A stretch of DNA of 32,483 nucleotides from Sideroxydans sp. (GTDB lineage Bacteria > Pseudomonadota > Gammaproteobacteria > Burkholderiales > Gallionellaceae), in contig JAQUAD010000031.1 in assembly GCA_028687425.1 (NCBI GenBank), positions 1-32,483 on the forward strand, written 5' to 3'. A program made the translations under genes and the position numbers. Shown in pieces: positions 21,998 through 31,270 of this stretch. Below the pieces are notes generated by a model that was not told where the DNA came from, made no database searches, and saw only the letters and a list, made by a program, of their open reading frames with translations. Each line of letters starts with the position of its first letter. Position 1 is the stretch's first letter.

Positions 21998-23322
21998 AGC
22001 AGCTCCTTGATCTGTTCGCCCTGCGGCAGACGATCCAGTACCAGATGTTCGATGCGCGTGCGCATCCCGGGATCGGCCACACGCGCAATGATGTCGTTGG
22101 CAAAACCGTACAGCAGCAGCGAGTGCGCCGAATCCGCATCGATGCCGCGCGAGCGCAGATAGAACAGACTATCGTCGTCGAGCTGGCCGACCGTCGCACC
22201 GTGGGTGCATCTCACGTCATCGGCGAAGATCTCCAGTTGCGGTTTGGTGTCCACCTCGGCTTCTCGCGACAGCAGCAAGTTGCGGTTGGACTGGTGCGCA
22301 TCGGTCTTGATGGCGTGCGGATGGACGATCACCTTGCCGTTGAATACGCCATGCGATTCGCCATCCAGGATGCCGCGGTAATACTCGCGGCTGGTGCATG
22401 ACGGTGCGAGATGGTCGATGCGGGTGTGATGGTCGACATGCTGTTTGCCGTCCAGCAGGTATAGCCCGTCGAACTCGCACTGGCACTCCGGCCCGTTCAG
22501 GCGCGAGGTGATGTCGTTGCGCGCCAGGCGGCTGCCGAGCGCGAACGATTGCGAGCCGAAGCGACTGTGCGCCGCCTGTTCCGCATGGATGCCGGCCACA
22601 TGGAACGAGGCGTTTCCCTCCTGCAGCAGTTTGCAGTGCTGCAGCTCGGCACCTGCCGCGAGCTTGATCTGCGTGAGCGTATCGGTGAAATGGTGCGCAT
22701 CGATCATGCCGAAATAATGTTCGATGACCGTGGCACGCGCGCCCTCCCCGACGACGATCAGGTTGCGCGGGTAGATCGCCGTGCCGTGTCCGCTGGCGAT
22801 GAACAGCAGGTAGACCGGATCCTGCAGCACCGTGCCCGCGGCCAGATGCAGCACGGCGCCGTCGGTTGCCAGCGCCGTGTTGAGCGCACCGAAGATCGTA
22901 TGTTCATGCGATGCATCGAGCGATTCGGAGGACAGCTCGGCCGTGCCGTCCAGCAACTCGGCCAGACTTTCCAGCCGTGCGCCATCCGGCATCTCACCGA
23001 TGGCGGACAGGCCGTCCGAGTAATAGCCGTTCACGAACACCATCAGATGCGGATGCTCCTGTGCCAGCGCCCAGGAGAACAAGGCCGCTTCGGAGGGCGG
23101 ATCGGGCGGGATGCTGTCGGGCGCGAGCGAAGCGCGTTTGCCGATCTGTGTCACATCGGTGTACTTCCACTCCTCTTCACGACGGGTGGGCAGACCGTGC
23201 GCCTTGTAACGTTCGAATGCCGACTGGCGTGCCTGACTCACCCACGGCACGCCGCTGCCGGCGAGGAATTGCGGGATCTGTTCCAGCGCCATGTGTTCCC
23301 AGGATTCGAGTTGGATGTTCAT
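21994..23322 (-). CDS. sufD: SufD, SufBC2D complex subunit
   Basis: 442 residues. It has the beta-helix core of SufB/SufD proteins and the SufD-type motifs DDVRCTHGATVGQLD (His needed for cluster assembly in E. coli SufD) and LFYLRSRGID. An N-terminal helical region includes the RREEEWKYTDV block (residues about 47-57), common to SufD. GGAG lies five bases before the ATG. It joins SufB and the SufC ATPase in the scaffold on which the Fe-S cluster is built. Ten bases after sufC. Confidence 0.94.
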   Translation of the reverse strand: MNIQLESWEHMALEQIPQFLAGSGVPWVSQARQSAFERYKAHGLPTRREEEWKYTDVTQIGKRASLAPDSIPPDPPSEAALFSWALAQEHPHLMVFVNGYYSDGLSAIGEMPDGARLESLAELLDGTAELSSESLDASHEHTIFGALNTALATDGAVLHLAAGTVLQDPVYLLFIASGHGTAIYPRNLIVVGEGARATVIEHYFGMIDAHHFTDTLTQIKLAAGAELQHCKLLQEGNASFHVAGIHAEQAAHSRFGSQSFALGSRLARNDITSRLNGPECQCEFDGLYLLDGKQHVDHHTRIDHLAPSCTSREYYRGILDGESHGVFNGKVIVHPHAIKTDAHQSNRNLLLSREAEVDTKPQLEIFADDVRCTHGATVGQLDDDSLFYLRSRGIDADSAHSLLLYGFANDIIARVADPGMRTRIEHLVLDRLPQGEQIKELL

Positions 23323-23331
23323 GTCAGCTCC

Positions 23332-24096
23332 TCACGCCGCCTTGCGTGCCGGGTGCTGTTCTTCCACCCAGCCGTAGCCGCGCTGTTCCAGTTCGCGTGC
23401 CAGATCCGCCTTACCGGAGCGGACGATGCGTCCCTGCGACAGCACGTGCACCACATCCGGCACGATGAATTCCAGCAGGCGCTGGTAATGCGTGACCAGC
23501 ACGATGGCGCGCTGCGGATCGCGCATGCCGTTCACGCCGTCGGCCACGATCTTGAGCGCATCGATATCCAGACCGGAATCGGTCTCGTCCAGGATTGCCA
23601 GCTTCGGTTCCAGCACCGCCATCTGCAGCACTTCGTTGCGTTTCTTCTCGCCGCCGGAGAAGCCTTCGTTGACGGCGCGCGGCAACAGCAACTCGTCCAT
23701 GCGCAGCAGCTTCATCTTGTCGCGCAGCAATTGCAGGAAATCCATCGCGTCGAGTTCGGACAAGCCTTGCTGCTTGCGGATACTGTTGAGGGCGGTCTTG
23801 AGGAACAGCGCATTGCTCACACCGGGTATCTCCACCGGATACTGGAACGCGAGGAATATGCCGGCGCGCGCCCTCTCTTCCGCCGGCATCGTCAGCAGGT
23901 CCTGCTCGAGGTAGCGCACCGATCCGGCCGTCACCTGATAGCCGTCGCGACCGGCCAGCAGTTGTGCCAGCGTGCTCTTGCCGGAACCGTTCGGCCCCAT
24001 GATGGCGTGCACCTCGCCGGCGCGCACTTCGAGATCGATGCCGCGCAGGATATCCTTGCCGTTGATGCCTGCATGCAGATTCATGATGCTGAGCAT
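23332..24096 (-). CDS. sufC: SufC ATPase
   Basis: 254 residues, ABC ATPase. Walker A GPNGSGKST at 34-42, signature FSGGEKKRNE from 146, Walker B LAILDE at 166-171 followed by TDSGLD, and H-loop His203 (VTHYQR). The ETDSGLD form after Walker B is typical of SufC. It has no membrane partner; ATP hydrolysis drives reshaping of SufBC2D during cluster formation. AGGAGG lies five bases before the ATG. Confidence 0.96.
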   Translation of the reverse strand: MLSIMNLHAGINGKDILRGIDLEVRAGEVHAIMGPNGSGKSTLAQLLAGRDGYQVTAGSVRYLEQDLLTMPAEERARAGIFLAFQYPVEIPGVSNALFLKTALNSIRKQQGLSELDAMDFLQLLRDKMKLLRMDELLLPRAVNEGFSGGEKKRNEVLQMAVLEPKLAILDETDSGLDIDALKIVADGVNGMRDPQRAIVLVTHYQRLLEFIVPDVVHVLSQGRIVRSGKADLARELEQRGYGWVEEQHPARKAA

Positions 24097-24114
24097 GATG
24101 TCCTCCTGCGGGGA

Positions 24115-25563
24115 TCAGCCGGTGCTGCCTTCCAGGCTGACGCCCAATAATTTCTGCGCTTCCACGGCGAACTCCATCGGCAGGTTCTGGAACACCGCCT
24201 TGCAGAAGCCGCTGACGATCATCGACACCGCTTCTTCCGGCGCGATGCCGCGTTGCGTGCAATAGAACAGCTGGTCTTCGCCGATGCGCGAGGTGGAGGC
24301 TTCGTGCTCCACCTGCGCAGTCGGGTTGCGCACCTCGATGTAGGGCATGGTGTGCGCGCCGCACTGCTCGCCCAGCAGCAGCGAATCGCACTGCGTGTAG
24401 TTGCGTGCGTTCTCGGCACCGGGCAGTACCTTGATCAGGCCGCGATAGGTGTTCTGTCCGTAGCCGGCGCTGATGCCCTTGGACAGCACCGTGCTGCGCG
24501 TGTTGCGGCCGACATGGGTCATCTTGGTGCCGGTGTCGGCCTGCTGGTGATGGTTGGTCAAGGCCACGGAATAGAACTCGCCCACCGAGTTGTCGCCGAG
24601 CAACACCACGCTCGGATATTTCCAGGTGATGGCCGAGCCGGTCTCCACCCGCGTCCACGAGATGTGCGAATTCGCGCCGCGGCACTCGCCGCGTTTGGTG
24701 ACGAAGTTGTAGATGCCGCCTTTTCCTTCCTTGTCGCCCGGATACCAGTTCTGCACCGTGGCATATTTGATCTGCGCGTCTTCCAGCGCGACCAGTTCCA
24801 CCACGGCCGCATGCAGCTGGTTCTCGTCGCGCATCGGCGCGGTGCAGCCTTCCAGATAGGAAACGTATGCGCCCTTGTCGGCGATGATCAGAGTGCGCTC
24901 GAACTGGCCGGTGTTGCGTTCGTTGATGCGGAAGTAGGTCGAAAGCTCCATCGGGCAGCGCACGCCGGGCGGGATGTAGCAGAACGAGCCGTCGCTGAAC
25001 ACGGCGGAATTGAGCGTGGCGAAGAAGTTGTCGGTGTAAGGCACCACCGAACCGAGATACTGCTGCACCAGCTCGGGATGTTTCTGTACTGCTTCCGAGA
25101 ACGGACAGAAGATGATGCCGAGTTCGGCCAGTTTCTCCTTGAAGGTGGTCGCGACCGAAACGCTGTCGAACACCGCATCCACTGCCACGCCCGCCAGCAC
25201 CTCCTGCTCTTTGAGCGGAATGCCCAGCTTCTCATAGGTGCGCAGCAATTCGGGATCGAGATCGGACAGACTGCGCGGCCCGTCCTTGCCCGATCTGGGT
25301 GCGGAGTAGTAACTGATGTTCTGGTAGTCGATAGGCGGGTGATGAATGTTCGCCCATTGCGGCTCGCGCATGGTGAACCAGTGGCGAAAGGCTTTCAGGC
25401 GCCATTCGAGCATGAAGTGCGGCTCATGCTTGCGCGCGGAGATCATGCGGATGACCTCCTCGTTCAAACCGCGCGGCACCGTATCGGTTTCCAGCGTGGT
25501 CACAAAACCGTGCCGGTACTCGCGGCCGATCAGTTCGTCCAGTTGTCTGGTTGCTGTAGACAT
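24115..25563 (-). CDS. sufB: SufB, Fe-S cluster scaffold subunit
   Basis: 482 residues from the ATG at 25561-25563 (GGAG six bases upstream); an in-frame TTG four codons earlier has no better signal. Family blocks are complete: [53 protein letters not shown], and [20 protein letters not shown] with the C-terminal Cys that corresponds to the one receiving sulfur in E. coli Suf[17 protein letters not shown] follows. It is the subunit on which the nascent Fe-S cluster is assembled, together with SufC and SufD. It follows the 137-residue gene by 64 bases and precedes sufC by 18. Confidence 0.96.
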   Translation of the reverse strand: MSTATRQLDELIGREYRHGFVTTLETDTVPRGLNEEVIRMISARKHEPHFMLEWRLKAFRHWFTMREPQWANIHHPPIDYQNISYYSAPRSGKDGPRSLSDLDPELLRTYEKLGIPLKEQEVLAGVAVDAVFDSVSVATTFKEKLAELGIIFCPFSEAVQKHPELVQQYLGSVVPYTDNFFATLNSAVFSDGSFCYIPPGVRCPMELSTYFRINERNTGQFERTLIIADKGAYVSYLEGCTAPMRDENQLHAAVVELVALEDAQIKYATVQNWYPGDKEGKGGIYNFVTKRGECRGANSHISWTRVETGSAITWKYPSVVLLGDNSVGEFYSVALTNHHQQADTGTKMTHVGRNTRSTVLSKGISAGYGQNTYRGLIKVLPGAENARNYTQCDSLLLGEQCGAHTMPYIEVRNPTAQVEHEASTSRIGEDQLFYCTQRGIAPEEAVSMIVSGFCKAVFQNLPMEFAVEAQKLLGVSLEGSTG

Positions 25564-25627
25564 GATCGTCTCCAACCGTACTTCCGTTACCCCCTGTCTG
25601 GCATTGGTGTCTTGCTGCAGCGCGTCC

Positions 25628-26041
25628 CTACGCCGCGATCGGCCATTCCACCGCCGGCGGCAGCTGGTACTTGGGCGGCAGCAGATCGATCAACTCCCGC
25701 TGTGCCTGGATGTTGTGCTCCTCATAGAACGTGTTGCTGCTCAACGCCAGCGCTTCGTCCAGGTTCTCCAGCACCTTTTCGCCCTTCCACAGCCATTCCA
25801 CCGGCAAACACATCTCTTGTCCTGCACCGGTCGGGAATTCCGACTTCACGACTCCGACTGCCTTGATATGCAGCCGCGATTCCGGGCTGTTGTATTTGAT
25901 GAATACGACATCCATGCGCCTGATCGGCGCAACGATGGCATGCGTATCCACTTCGCCGCTGGGCCGGTGCGGCATACACACAATGTTGTTTTCCAGAAAG
26001 CCCTGGGAATTCTGTTCGTCGAATCCGAAGAATGTGGACAT
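25628..26041 (-). CDS. Unknown 137-residue protein heading the SUF operon
   Basis: 137 residues, soluble, no signal peptide. AAAGGAGG five bases before the ATG is one of the best ribosome sites in the window. A central beta-rich part ([23 protein letters not shown], described from about residue 43, then [12 protein letters not shown]) recalls PUA/EVE-like folds such as those of McrB N-termini, in the form 'GD-VFIK-...-IKAVGvV...WlW-GE'; this is a weak resemblance, not a firm call. The C-terminal half is helical and ends with [10 protein letters not shown]. Two cysteines (in NNIVCMPH and QEMCLPV) are present. It starts directly downstream of a good promoter with a dyad (26145-26173), in the position where many SUF operons carry an Rrf2-type regulator; it is not one of these. 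Confidence 0.6.
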   Translation of the reverse strand: MSTFFGFDEQNSQGFLENNIVCMPHRPSGEVDTHAIVAPIRRMDVVFIKYNSPESRLHIKAVGVVKSEFPTGAGQEMCLPVEWLWKGEKVLENLDEALALSSNTFYEEHNIQAQRELIDLLPPKYQLPPAVEWPIAA

Positions 26042-26144
26042 GACAGCCTCCTTTCATCAAGGATCATCAGGCTGGAAACACATCCGGGATATGAAACTTG
26101 GACTGCATCCAGAACTGGATCCAGCATCACCAACTTGAGCTTTC

Positions 26145-26173
26145 ACTATACTTAACCAAGCAAATTAGTCAAG
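26145..26173 (-). promoter_or_regulatory. Promoter of the SUF operon with an overlapping dyad
   Basis: Minus strand: TTGACT, 16-base spacer, TATAGT. The promoter overlaps the dyad CTTGACTAA-5-TTGGTTAAG (26151-26173; 7 of 9 positions match across the axis). The first half (CTTGACTAA) recalls the GACT core of IscR/Rrf2 sites, so repression by an Fe-S-sensing regulator is an inference. The dyad also overlaps the fumC stop codon. No regulator gene is in the window. Confidence 0.5.
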
Positions 26174-27572
26174 ATTCATTTTTCCCGGCAGGATGGGTCA
26201 TGTCGCGGTACACCACCCAGCGGTCGTAGTCCTCCGCCGTCACATAGCCGAGCGCGACGGCCGCCTGCTTGAGCGTGGTGCCCTGCGCTTGCGCCTGCTT
26301 GGCGACTTGCGCAGCACGGTCGTAACCGATATGCGGCACCAGTGCCGTGACCAGCATCAACGACTGTTCCATCAGTTCGGTCAGCCGTTGCGGCACGGCT
26401 TCGATACCTTGCACGCAGTGCCGATCGAAGCTCGCCATGCCATCGGCAAGCAGTCGCAGGCTTTGCGAGAAAGCATGAGCGATCAGTGGCTTGTAGACGT
26501 TAAGCTCGAAATTGCCTGAAGCACCGCCGAGCGTGATCGCCAAGTCGTTGGCGATGACCTGATAGCTCAACATGGTCAGTGCCTCGCACTGGGTCGGGTT
26601 CACCTTGCCCGGCATGATGGAACTGCCCGGCTCGTTCTCGGGCAGACGCAATTCGCCCAGACCCGAGCGCGGCCCCGAAGCCAGCCAGCGGATGTCGTTC
26701 GCGATCTTGCACAGGCCGACGGCCAGCAGCTTGAGCGCACCATGCGCATTCACCAGTGCATCGTGCGTGGCGAGCGCGGCGAATTTATTGAGCGCACTCT
26801 GGAACGGCAGACCGGTGCGCAGGCTCAGTTCCTTTGCGACACGCGCGCCGAATTCGGGATGCGTGTTCAAGCCGGTTCCCACGGCGGTGCCGCCCACGGC
26901 CAGTTGGTAGAGCGGTTCGAGCGTGGCTTTGATGGCCGCTTCCGCCTGCACAAGCTGGGCGACATAGCCGGAAAACTCCTGTCCCAGCGTCAACGGTGTG
27001 GCGTCCTGCAGATGGGTGCGCCCGATCTTGATCAGAGCAGAGAATGCGACAGCCTTGTCGTTCAGGCTGCTGCGCAGCGCGGCCAATGCCGGCAGCAATC
27101 TTTCATGGATGCCGACGGCCGCCGCGACATGCATGGCAGTCGGGAAGATGTCGTTCGATGATTGGCCGAGATTCACCTCATCGTTGGGATGTACCAGCCG
27201 CTTCATCCCTGCTTCACCGCCCAGCAATTGGGAGGCGCGGTTCGCCAGCACCTCATTCATGTTCATGTTGCTCTGCGTGCCGGAGCCGGTCTGCCAGACG
27301 GAGAGCGGGAACTCTTCCGGGTGCATGCCGCCCAGAACTTCATCCGCGGCCAGGACGATGGCGTCCGCTTTCTCGGGCGACAGCAGCCCCAGTTCGCGAT
27401 TGACCCGCGCACAGTCGCGCTTGACCTCGGCCAGTGCGAGTATGAGCGCCACCGGCATGTGCTCGGTCGAGATGGCGAAATGTTCGAGCGAACGCTGCGT
27501 CTGCGCACCCCACAGATGTGCTGCGGGCACTTCGATCTCGCCGAAAGTATCGCGTTCCATTCTGGGTGGCAT
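26169..27572 (-). CDS. fumC: Fumarate hydratase, class II
   Basis: 467 residues, the standard length of FumC. The fumarase/aspartase signature [11 protein letters not shown] lies around residue 315, the tetrameric active-site blocks [12 protein letters not shown] and [12 protein letters not shown] (near 95-145) and [16 protein letters not shown] are also intact. It interconverts fumarate and malate in the citric acid cycle without an Fe-S cluster. AGGAG lies six bases before the ATG. It starts 18 bases after the stop of the 64-residue membrane protein, so it may be cotranscribed with the oxidase. Its stop codon lies inside the SUF promoter dyad. Confidence 0.96.
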   Translation of the reverse strand: MPPRMERDTFGEIEVPAAHLWGAQTQRSLEHFAISTEHMPVALILALAEVKRDCARVNRELGLLSPEKADAIVLAADEVLGGMHPEEFPLSVWQTGSGTQSNMNMNEVLANRASQLLGGEAGMKRLVHPNDEVNLGQSSNDIFPTAMHVAAAVGIHERLLPALAALRSSLNDKAVAFSALIKIGRTHLQDATPLTLGQEFSGYVAQLVQAEAAIKATLEPLYQLAVGGTAVGTGLNTHPEFGARVAKELSLRTGLPFQSALNKFAALATHDALVNAHGALKLLAVGLCKIANDIRWLASGPRSGLGELRLPENEPGSSIMPGKVNPTQCEALTMLSYQVIANDLAITLGGASGNFELNVYKPLIAHAFSQSLRLLADGMASFDRHCVQGIEAVPQRLTELMEQSLMLVTALVPHIGYDRAAQVAKQAQAQGTTLKQAAVALGYVTAEDYDRWVVYRDMTHPAGKNES

Positions 27573-27590
27573 GTCGTTCTCCTGTTGCTG

Positions 27591-27785
27591 CTATGTGGGT
27601 GGCGCAGGTGCATCCCAGTATGCGAGCAGATAGTAGATGCCCCAGATCAGCAGCGTGACCACCACCAGCCACAGCCACAGCGGCACATAGCCCTCGTTTT
27701 CAGAGATGCCCGCAGTCTGGTAGGAATACCGGGCATGTTCCGCACTGGCGGGATGTGTGTTGTCATCAGTATGCGCTTTAGTCAT
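27591..27785 (-). CDS. Small single-helix membrane protein next to cbb3 oxidase
   Basis: 64 residues. One membrane helix (about 36-56, with the stretch PLWLWLVVVTLL) after an acidic, Glu-rich segment (SENEGYV), and a short Pro-rich tail. The 'P-WLWL' entry into the helix is like the N-terminal anchor of CcoP and unlike most CcoQ proteins. The fused oxidase upstream has the two CcoP-type hemes but no CcoP-type N-terminal anchor, so this may be the missing helix as a separate chain (inference). The start ATG overlaps the oxidase stop by four bases (ATGA), so its translation is coupled to the oxidase and a role as subunit or assembly partner is likely. CcoQ is the alternative. Confidence 0.65.
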   Translation of the reverse strand: MTKAHTDDNTHPASAEHARYSYQTAGISENEGYVPLWLWLVVVTLLIWGIYYLLAYWDAPAPPT

Positions 27786-30700
27786 GGCAGTTTTACCTTA
27801 TTGGTTGTTGCGGCTGTTTGAATGAAGGCGAGCTGCGGCTGGTCGAGTTGCAGCACCTGCGCATCGATCTGCTGACGGTCCGCCGCTTCGGACAAGGCAG
27901 CCCACAGTTTCGCTCTCGCCTCGGTCATCTGGAATCGTGCACCACTCACTCTTGCCGACTGCGGCCCGCCCACCGAACAGAAGTTGACGATGGGCAGCAC
28001 GAAACTGTCGCACGCCGACTTCAGCCAGGGCACGGTGGAAGTGCAGAAACGTGCTTCCTCTGCCGGGTCGCTCACCCCTGCCAGTTTCAGCGCCGTCATA
28101 TGTGCATCAACGCGCAACGACTGCACGTAGTGCACGATGTCCCAGGTCTGCTGCGGCGTGAACACGCCCGCCAGTGCCGGCATCGGCGTGCCGCCGACAC
28201 CGGTCATGATGGTCTTGAAGATGTGGCGTCCGTCGTGTCCCAGCTTGACGCCGCCGGGTGCGCCCGCGGGCAAGGTGAAGTTGGCCGGATTAACCGGATG
28301 GCCCCAGTTGTCGGAGAATGTGCCCGGCGGCACGCCGTCCCCCTGCCCCGTCATGCCGTGACAGGCGGCACATACGCCTTCGAACTGCGCCTTGCCGCGG
28401 GCGATGGAAGCCAGCGTGACCGGCGGTTCCTCGGGAATGTCGATGGCGGCGGCTGGTGTCGAGTTCTTCCACACCGGCGAGAAAGTCTTGATGTACTGGA
28501 TTACCGCCAGCCGTTCCTGCGCCGGGATCGAATACCAGGGCGGCATGGCCGTCCCCCACAGACCGTGGGTGACCGTCACGAACAAGTCCTCATCCGACGG
28601 CAGCGAATCTGCACCGCCGGCAGTCGAGCGGAACTTGAACACGCCTGAGGTGAAATCGCGCGGCTTGGGATTCAGGAATCGTGCGGACGGGCCGTTGCCG
28701 TCACCCTTCTCGCCATGACAGCCGACGCAGCGACGCAGATAGACCTGTTTGCCGCGCGGCAGGATGTCCTGCGTGCGATCCAGCTGGTTCGCTTGCAAGG
28801 AGATGCCGTTCGTCAAACGCGTCGACACGAAAGTCTCGCGCCAGTCGTCGAGCGAGCTGCCCAGCTTCTGCAGGTAGGCCACCAGTGCCTTGCCATCCTC
28901 GTTGTACTGCGGCGCTGCATCGCCTTTGGCCGTTTCGAACAGCCACGGGAAGCGCGGCATGATGGAATCCGGCACCACTTCGCGCGGATCCCAGTGATGC
29001 GCGGCCTGCCAGTCGTCGCCGTATTTCCTGCCGACCCGCGACAGGTCGGGGCCGATGCGGCGCGTGCTCAGCATCTGCGGCTGGTCGTACACATATTCGC
29101 CGGCTTGTGCCACCGGTCCCCAGCGCAGGTTCTCCCCCGTCACCGGCCGCACGAACTGCGAATGGCAATACCAGCATCCTTCGCGGATATAGATCTGCCG
29201 GCCCTTGCGTTCTTCGGGCGTGTAGTCGGCGACGCGAATGAGCTGGCCGGTGCTGGCCGAGACCACCGTCGGATCGTAGGTCTGCGGCAGAATGGAAGGC
29301 AGGATGCCCTGTATCACCACGGCCAGGAAAAAGAAGGCGATGCCGGCGACGATGAACACGCCCGACGGGCGGCTGATCCATGCTCTTTTCACCTGCGCCG
29401 TGCTTGCCGCCAGCGGCGATATATCCGCAGCCCCCTCGAACGGTTTGCCTGCGCGCACCGTCATCACCAGATTGATGGTCATCAGCACGAATCCGATATC
29501 CATCGTGGCACCCGCCAGGGTGCGGGTGACCCACCACGGTTTCATCTCCACCACCGAGTCGACGAAGTTCGCGCCGTATTCCAGCATGCTGCCCTGAATG
29601 AAACCCTGCGCCGCGAGTCCGACCAGCATGATGGTGGTGCCGGCGATGGTCAGCCACACATGCCAGCTGGCCAGCTTGGCGCTCCACAATTGGCGGCCGG
29701 TCACGCGCGGCCACACGTAATACAGGCTGCCCACGGCGGCCAGCACGAAGGTGGCGAACACCGTGAAGTGCGAATGCGAGATCACGAAGTCGGTGAAGTG
29801 GGTCAGTTCCTGTACGCGGCGCAGCGCTTCGGTCGATCCCTGGAAGCAGCCGATCAGATAAAAGAACGTCGCCAGCAACAGGAATTTCGCGGCATAGCTG
29901 TCGGCATCGTTGTTGCCGATGATCGCAGCCCAGCGTCCCTTGGCGGTGCCGAACAGATTGGTGATCACCGCCCACACCGGGATGATGAGCATCATGCTGG
30001 TGACGATGGAAATGGTCTGGTTGTGATACGGGATGGGGCTGAACAGGTAGTGATGGGTGCCGACGAAAGGATAGAAGAACGCCAGCGACCAGAACCCCAG
30101 CAATGAAAGCCGGTGGCTGAACAGCGGTGCTTTCACCGCCAGCGGCAGGAAGTAATACATCAGCGCCAGCCCGGCCGGCGTGATCCACAGCCCGACCACA
30201 TAGTGGATATACAGCCCGTGCAAGGCGGTGTTGCTGATGCCGGACATCGGCACATAGGGCAGGATGACATTGCCCAGCAGCAGATTCATCACGGTCCACA
30301 CCAGCGCCGCCAGCATGTACCACAGCGCAACATAGAAGCCCTTCTCCTCGCGCCTGAATATCGTGGTCAGCACCTGAGCGCCGACACCGGCCAGGATCGC
30401 ACCGCGCAGGATGTTGAACGGCCACTGGAACTCGTCCGCCTCGAAGCCGAGGTTGTAACCCATCAGCAAGGAGATCGAGCCGCTGACCAGAAAGATGTTC
30501 CAGCCCCACAGGAACAGCCAGCCCCATTCCTCTTTTGCCATGCGCCGTCCGCACAGGCGCGGTACCAGGTAATAGGTCAGCCCCAGTACCGTGGTGGAGA
30601 ATGCGCCGAAGATGACGCCGTTGACATGCACCGGACGCAGTCGCCCGAAGGTCAGCCACGAAGTCTCACCGAGGAAATCGGGATAATGGAATTTGATGGA

Positions 30701-30832
30701 AACAAGCAAACCGACCAGCGGGAACACCGTCATCCACACGATGGCCCACCAGAGCCAGGCACGTACCAGTTCTTTGTTGACGAGGTCTGTGCTGACAGGC
30801 TCGTTCAAGTTGCTTGATCGCTGGTCAGGCAT
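27782..30832 (-). CDS. ccoNO: Fused cbb3-type cytochrome c oxidase: CcoN-CcoO plus diheme CcoP-like part
   Basis: 1016 residues. Residues 1-470 are CcoN: heme b ligands H69 and H355, heme b3 ligand H353 (ISHSH), CuB ligands H210, H260 and H261, and Y254 at the place of the cross-linked Tyr; about 12 helices. Residues 490-660 are CcoO with its membrane anchor (490-510), C553-x2-C556-H557 heme site and axial M625 (SIMPRFPW). Two further class I cytochrome c domains follow, CVGCH (702-706, M763) and CAACH (821-825, M884), as in CcoP but without the usual CcoP anchor. A C-terminal tail (about 910-1016) has three extra cysteines and no known match. It pumps protons while reducing O2 at low concentration. 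GGGAGG precedes the ATG. The heme/copper insertion genes (ccoGHIS) are not in the window. Confidence 0.9.
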   Translation of the reverse strand: MPDQRSSNLNEPVSTDLVNKELVRAWLWWAIVWMTVFPLVGLLVSIKFHYPDFLGETSWLTFGRLRPVHVNGVIFGAFSTTVLGLTYYLVPRLCGRRMAKEEWGWLFLWGWNIFLVSGSISLLMGYNLGFEADEFQWPFNILRGAILAGVGAQVLTTIFRREEKGFYVALWYMLAALVWTVMNLLLGNVILPYVPMSGISNTALHGLYIHYVVGLWITPAGLALMYYFLPLAVKAPLFSHRLSLLGFWSLAFFYPFVGTHHYLFSPIPYHNQTISIVTSMMLIIPVWAVITNLFGTAKGRWAAIIGNNDADSYAAKFLLLATFFYLIGCFQGSTEALRRVQELTHFTDFVISHSHFTVFATFVLAAVGSLYYVWPRVTGRQLWSAKLASWHVWLTIAGTTIMLVGLAAQGFIQGSMLEYGANFVDSVVEMKPWWVTRTLAGATMDIGFVLMTINLVMTVRAGKPFEGAADISPLAASTAQVKRAWISRPSGVFIVAGIAFFFLAVVIQGILPSILPQTYDPTVVSASTGQLIRVADYTPEERKGRQIYIREGCWYCHSQFVRPVTGENLRWGPVAQAGEYVYDQPQMLSTRRIGPDLSRVGRKYGDDWQAAHHWDPREVVPDSIMPRFPWLFETAKGDAAPQYNEDGKALVAYLQKLGSSLDDWRETFVSTRLTNGISLQANQLDRTQDILPRGKQVYLRRCVGCHGEKGDGNGPSARFLNPKPRDFTSGVFKFRSTAGGADSLPSDEDLFVTVTHGLWGTAMPPWYSIPAQERLAVIQYIKTFSPVWKNSTPAAAIDIPEEPPVTLASIARGKAQFEGVCAACHGMTGQGDGVPPGTFSDNWGHPVNPANFTLPAGAPGGVKLGHDGRHIFKTIMTGVGGTPMPALAGVFTPQQTWDIVHYVQSLRVDAHMTALKLAGVSDPAEEARFCTSTVPWLKSACDSFVLPIVNFCSVGGPQSARVSGARFQMTEARAKLWAALSEAADRQQIDAQVLQLDQPQLAFIQTAATTNKVKLP

Positions 30833-30989
30833 AAGCGGCCTCCCTTGATGCTTGCAATCACAAAGATCGAAAAATCTCGCTGTCGACTAACTCCTCCGGA
30901 CTGTCTTTACTTGTTCTTTACATTGGATGTTTTCGCTATCCGGGTACGACTATATCTGGCATGGCAAGCGTTTGGCGATACGGTAAAGC

Positions 30990-31025
30990 ATGTAAAAAAC
31001 ACGCTTACATATCTGCCGGATATGT
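30990..31025. promoter_or_regulatory. Two adjacent dyads between the DUF3820 and oxidase genes
   Basis: ATGTAA-9-TTACAT (30990-31010) overlaps ACATATC-5-GATATGT (31007-31025), both perfect. On the minus strand the second hairpin is followed after about seven bases by a T-run (TTTTTT), so it may end the tex-DUF3820 transcript; alternatively either dyad could be an operator of the oxidase gene 160 bases further on. Confidence 0.4.
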
Positions 31026-31048
31026 GCAGGAAGAAACAGCGGGGAGAC

Positions 31049-31261
31049 TTATTTGTTGCGCAGCGGATCGAGCAAAGAAGAAAGACCGTTGTGATCCAGC
31101 TCGTGCATCAGTGCCAGCAGGCGGCCCAGTTCCCCTTTCGGGAAACCGGTACGCGCGAACCAGTTCAGGTAGTTGCCCGGCAGGTCGGCGATGATCCGAC
31201 CCTGATACTTGCCGTAGGGCATGGTGCGTGTCACCAGCAGCTGCAATGCTTCCTGCTCCAC
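31049..31261 (-). CDS. DUF3820 family protein
   Basis: 70 residues. Start is GTG at 31259-31261; its ribosome site GAGG overlaps the tex stop codon, seven bases upstream. The family pattern is clear: TMPYGKYQGRIIADLPGNYLNWFAR followed by FPKGELGRLLALMHEL (quoted in part). Related proteins have been described as putative quorum-sensing-regulated or nucleic-acid-associated small proteins; no function is established for this one. It lies nine bases after tex, and the pair is presumably one transcript. Confidence 0.75.
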   Translation of the reverse strand: MEQEALQLLVTRTMPYGKYQGRIIADLPGNYLNWFARTGFPKGELGRLLALMHELDHNGLSSLLDPLRNK

Positions 31262-31270
31262 GCGCGAACC

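Noticed and set aside
22549-25866. Two long plus-strand frames opposite sufB, sufC and sufD
   Set aside because: Antisense shadows of strongly conserved SUF genes.
28715-30106. Plus-strand frame of 463 codons and an alternative minus frame (28701-30659) within the oxidase gene
   Set aside because: The 1016-residue frame has all heme and copper ligands; the others have no recognisable features.
30845-30875. FNR-like box (TGAT...ATCA) just before the oxidase gene
   Set aside because: The half-sites are seven bases apart rather than the four required, and too near the ribosome site.
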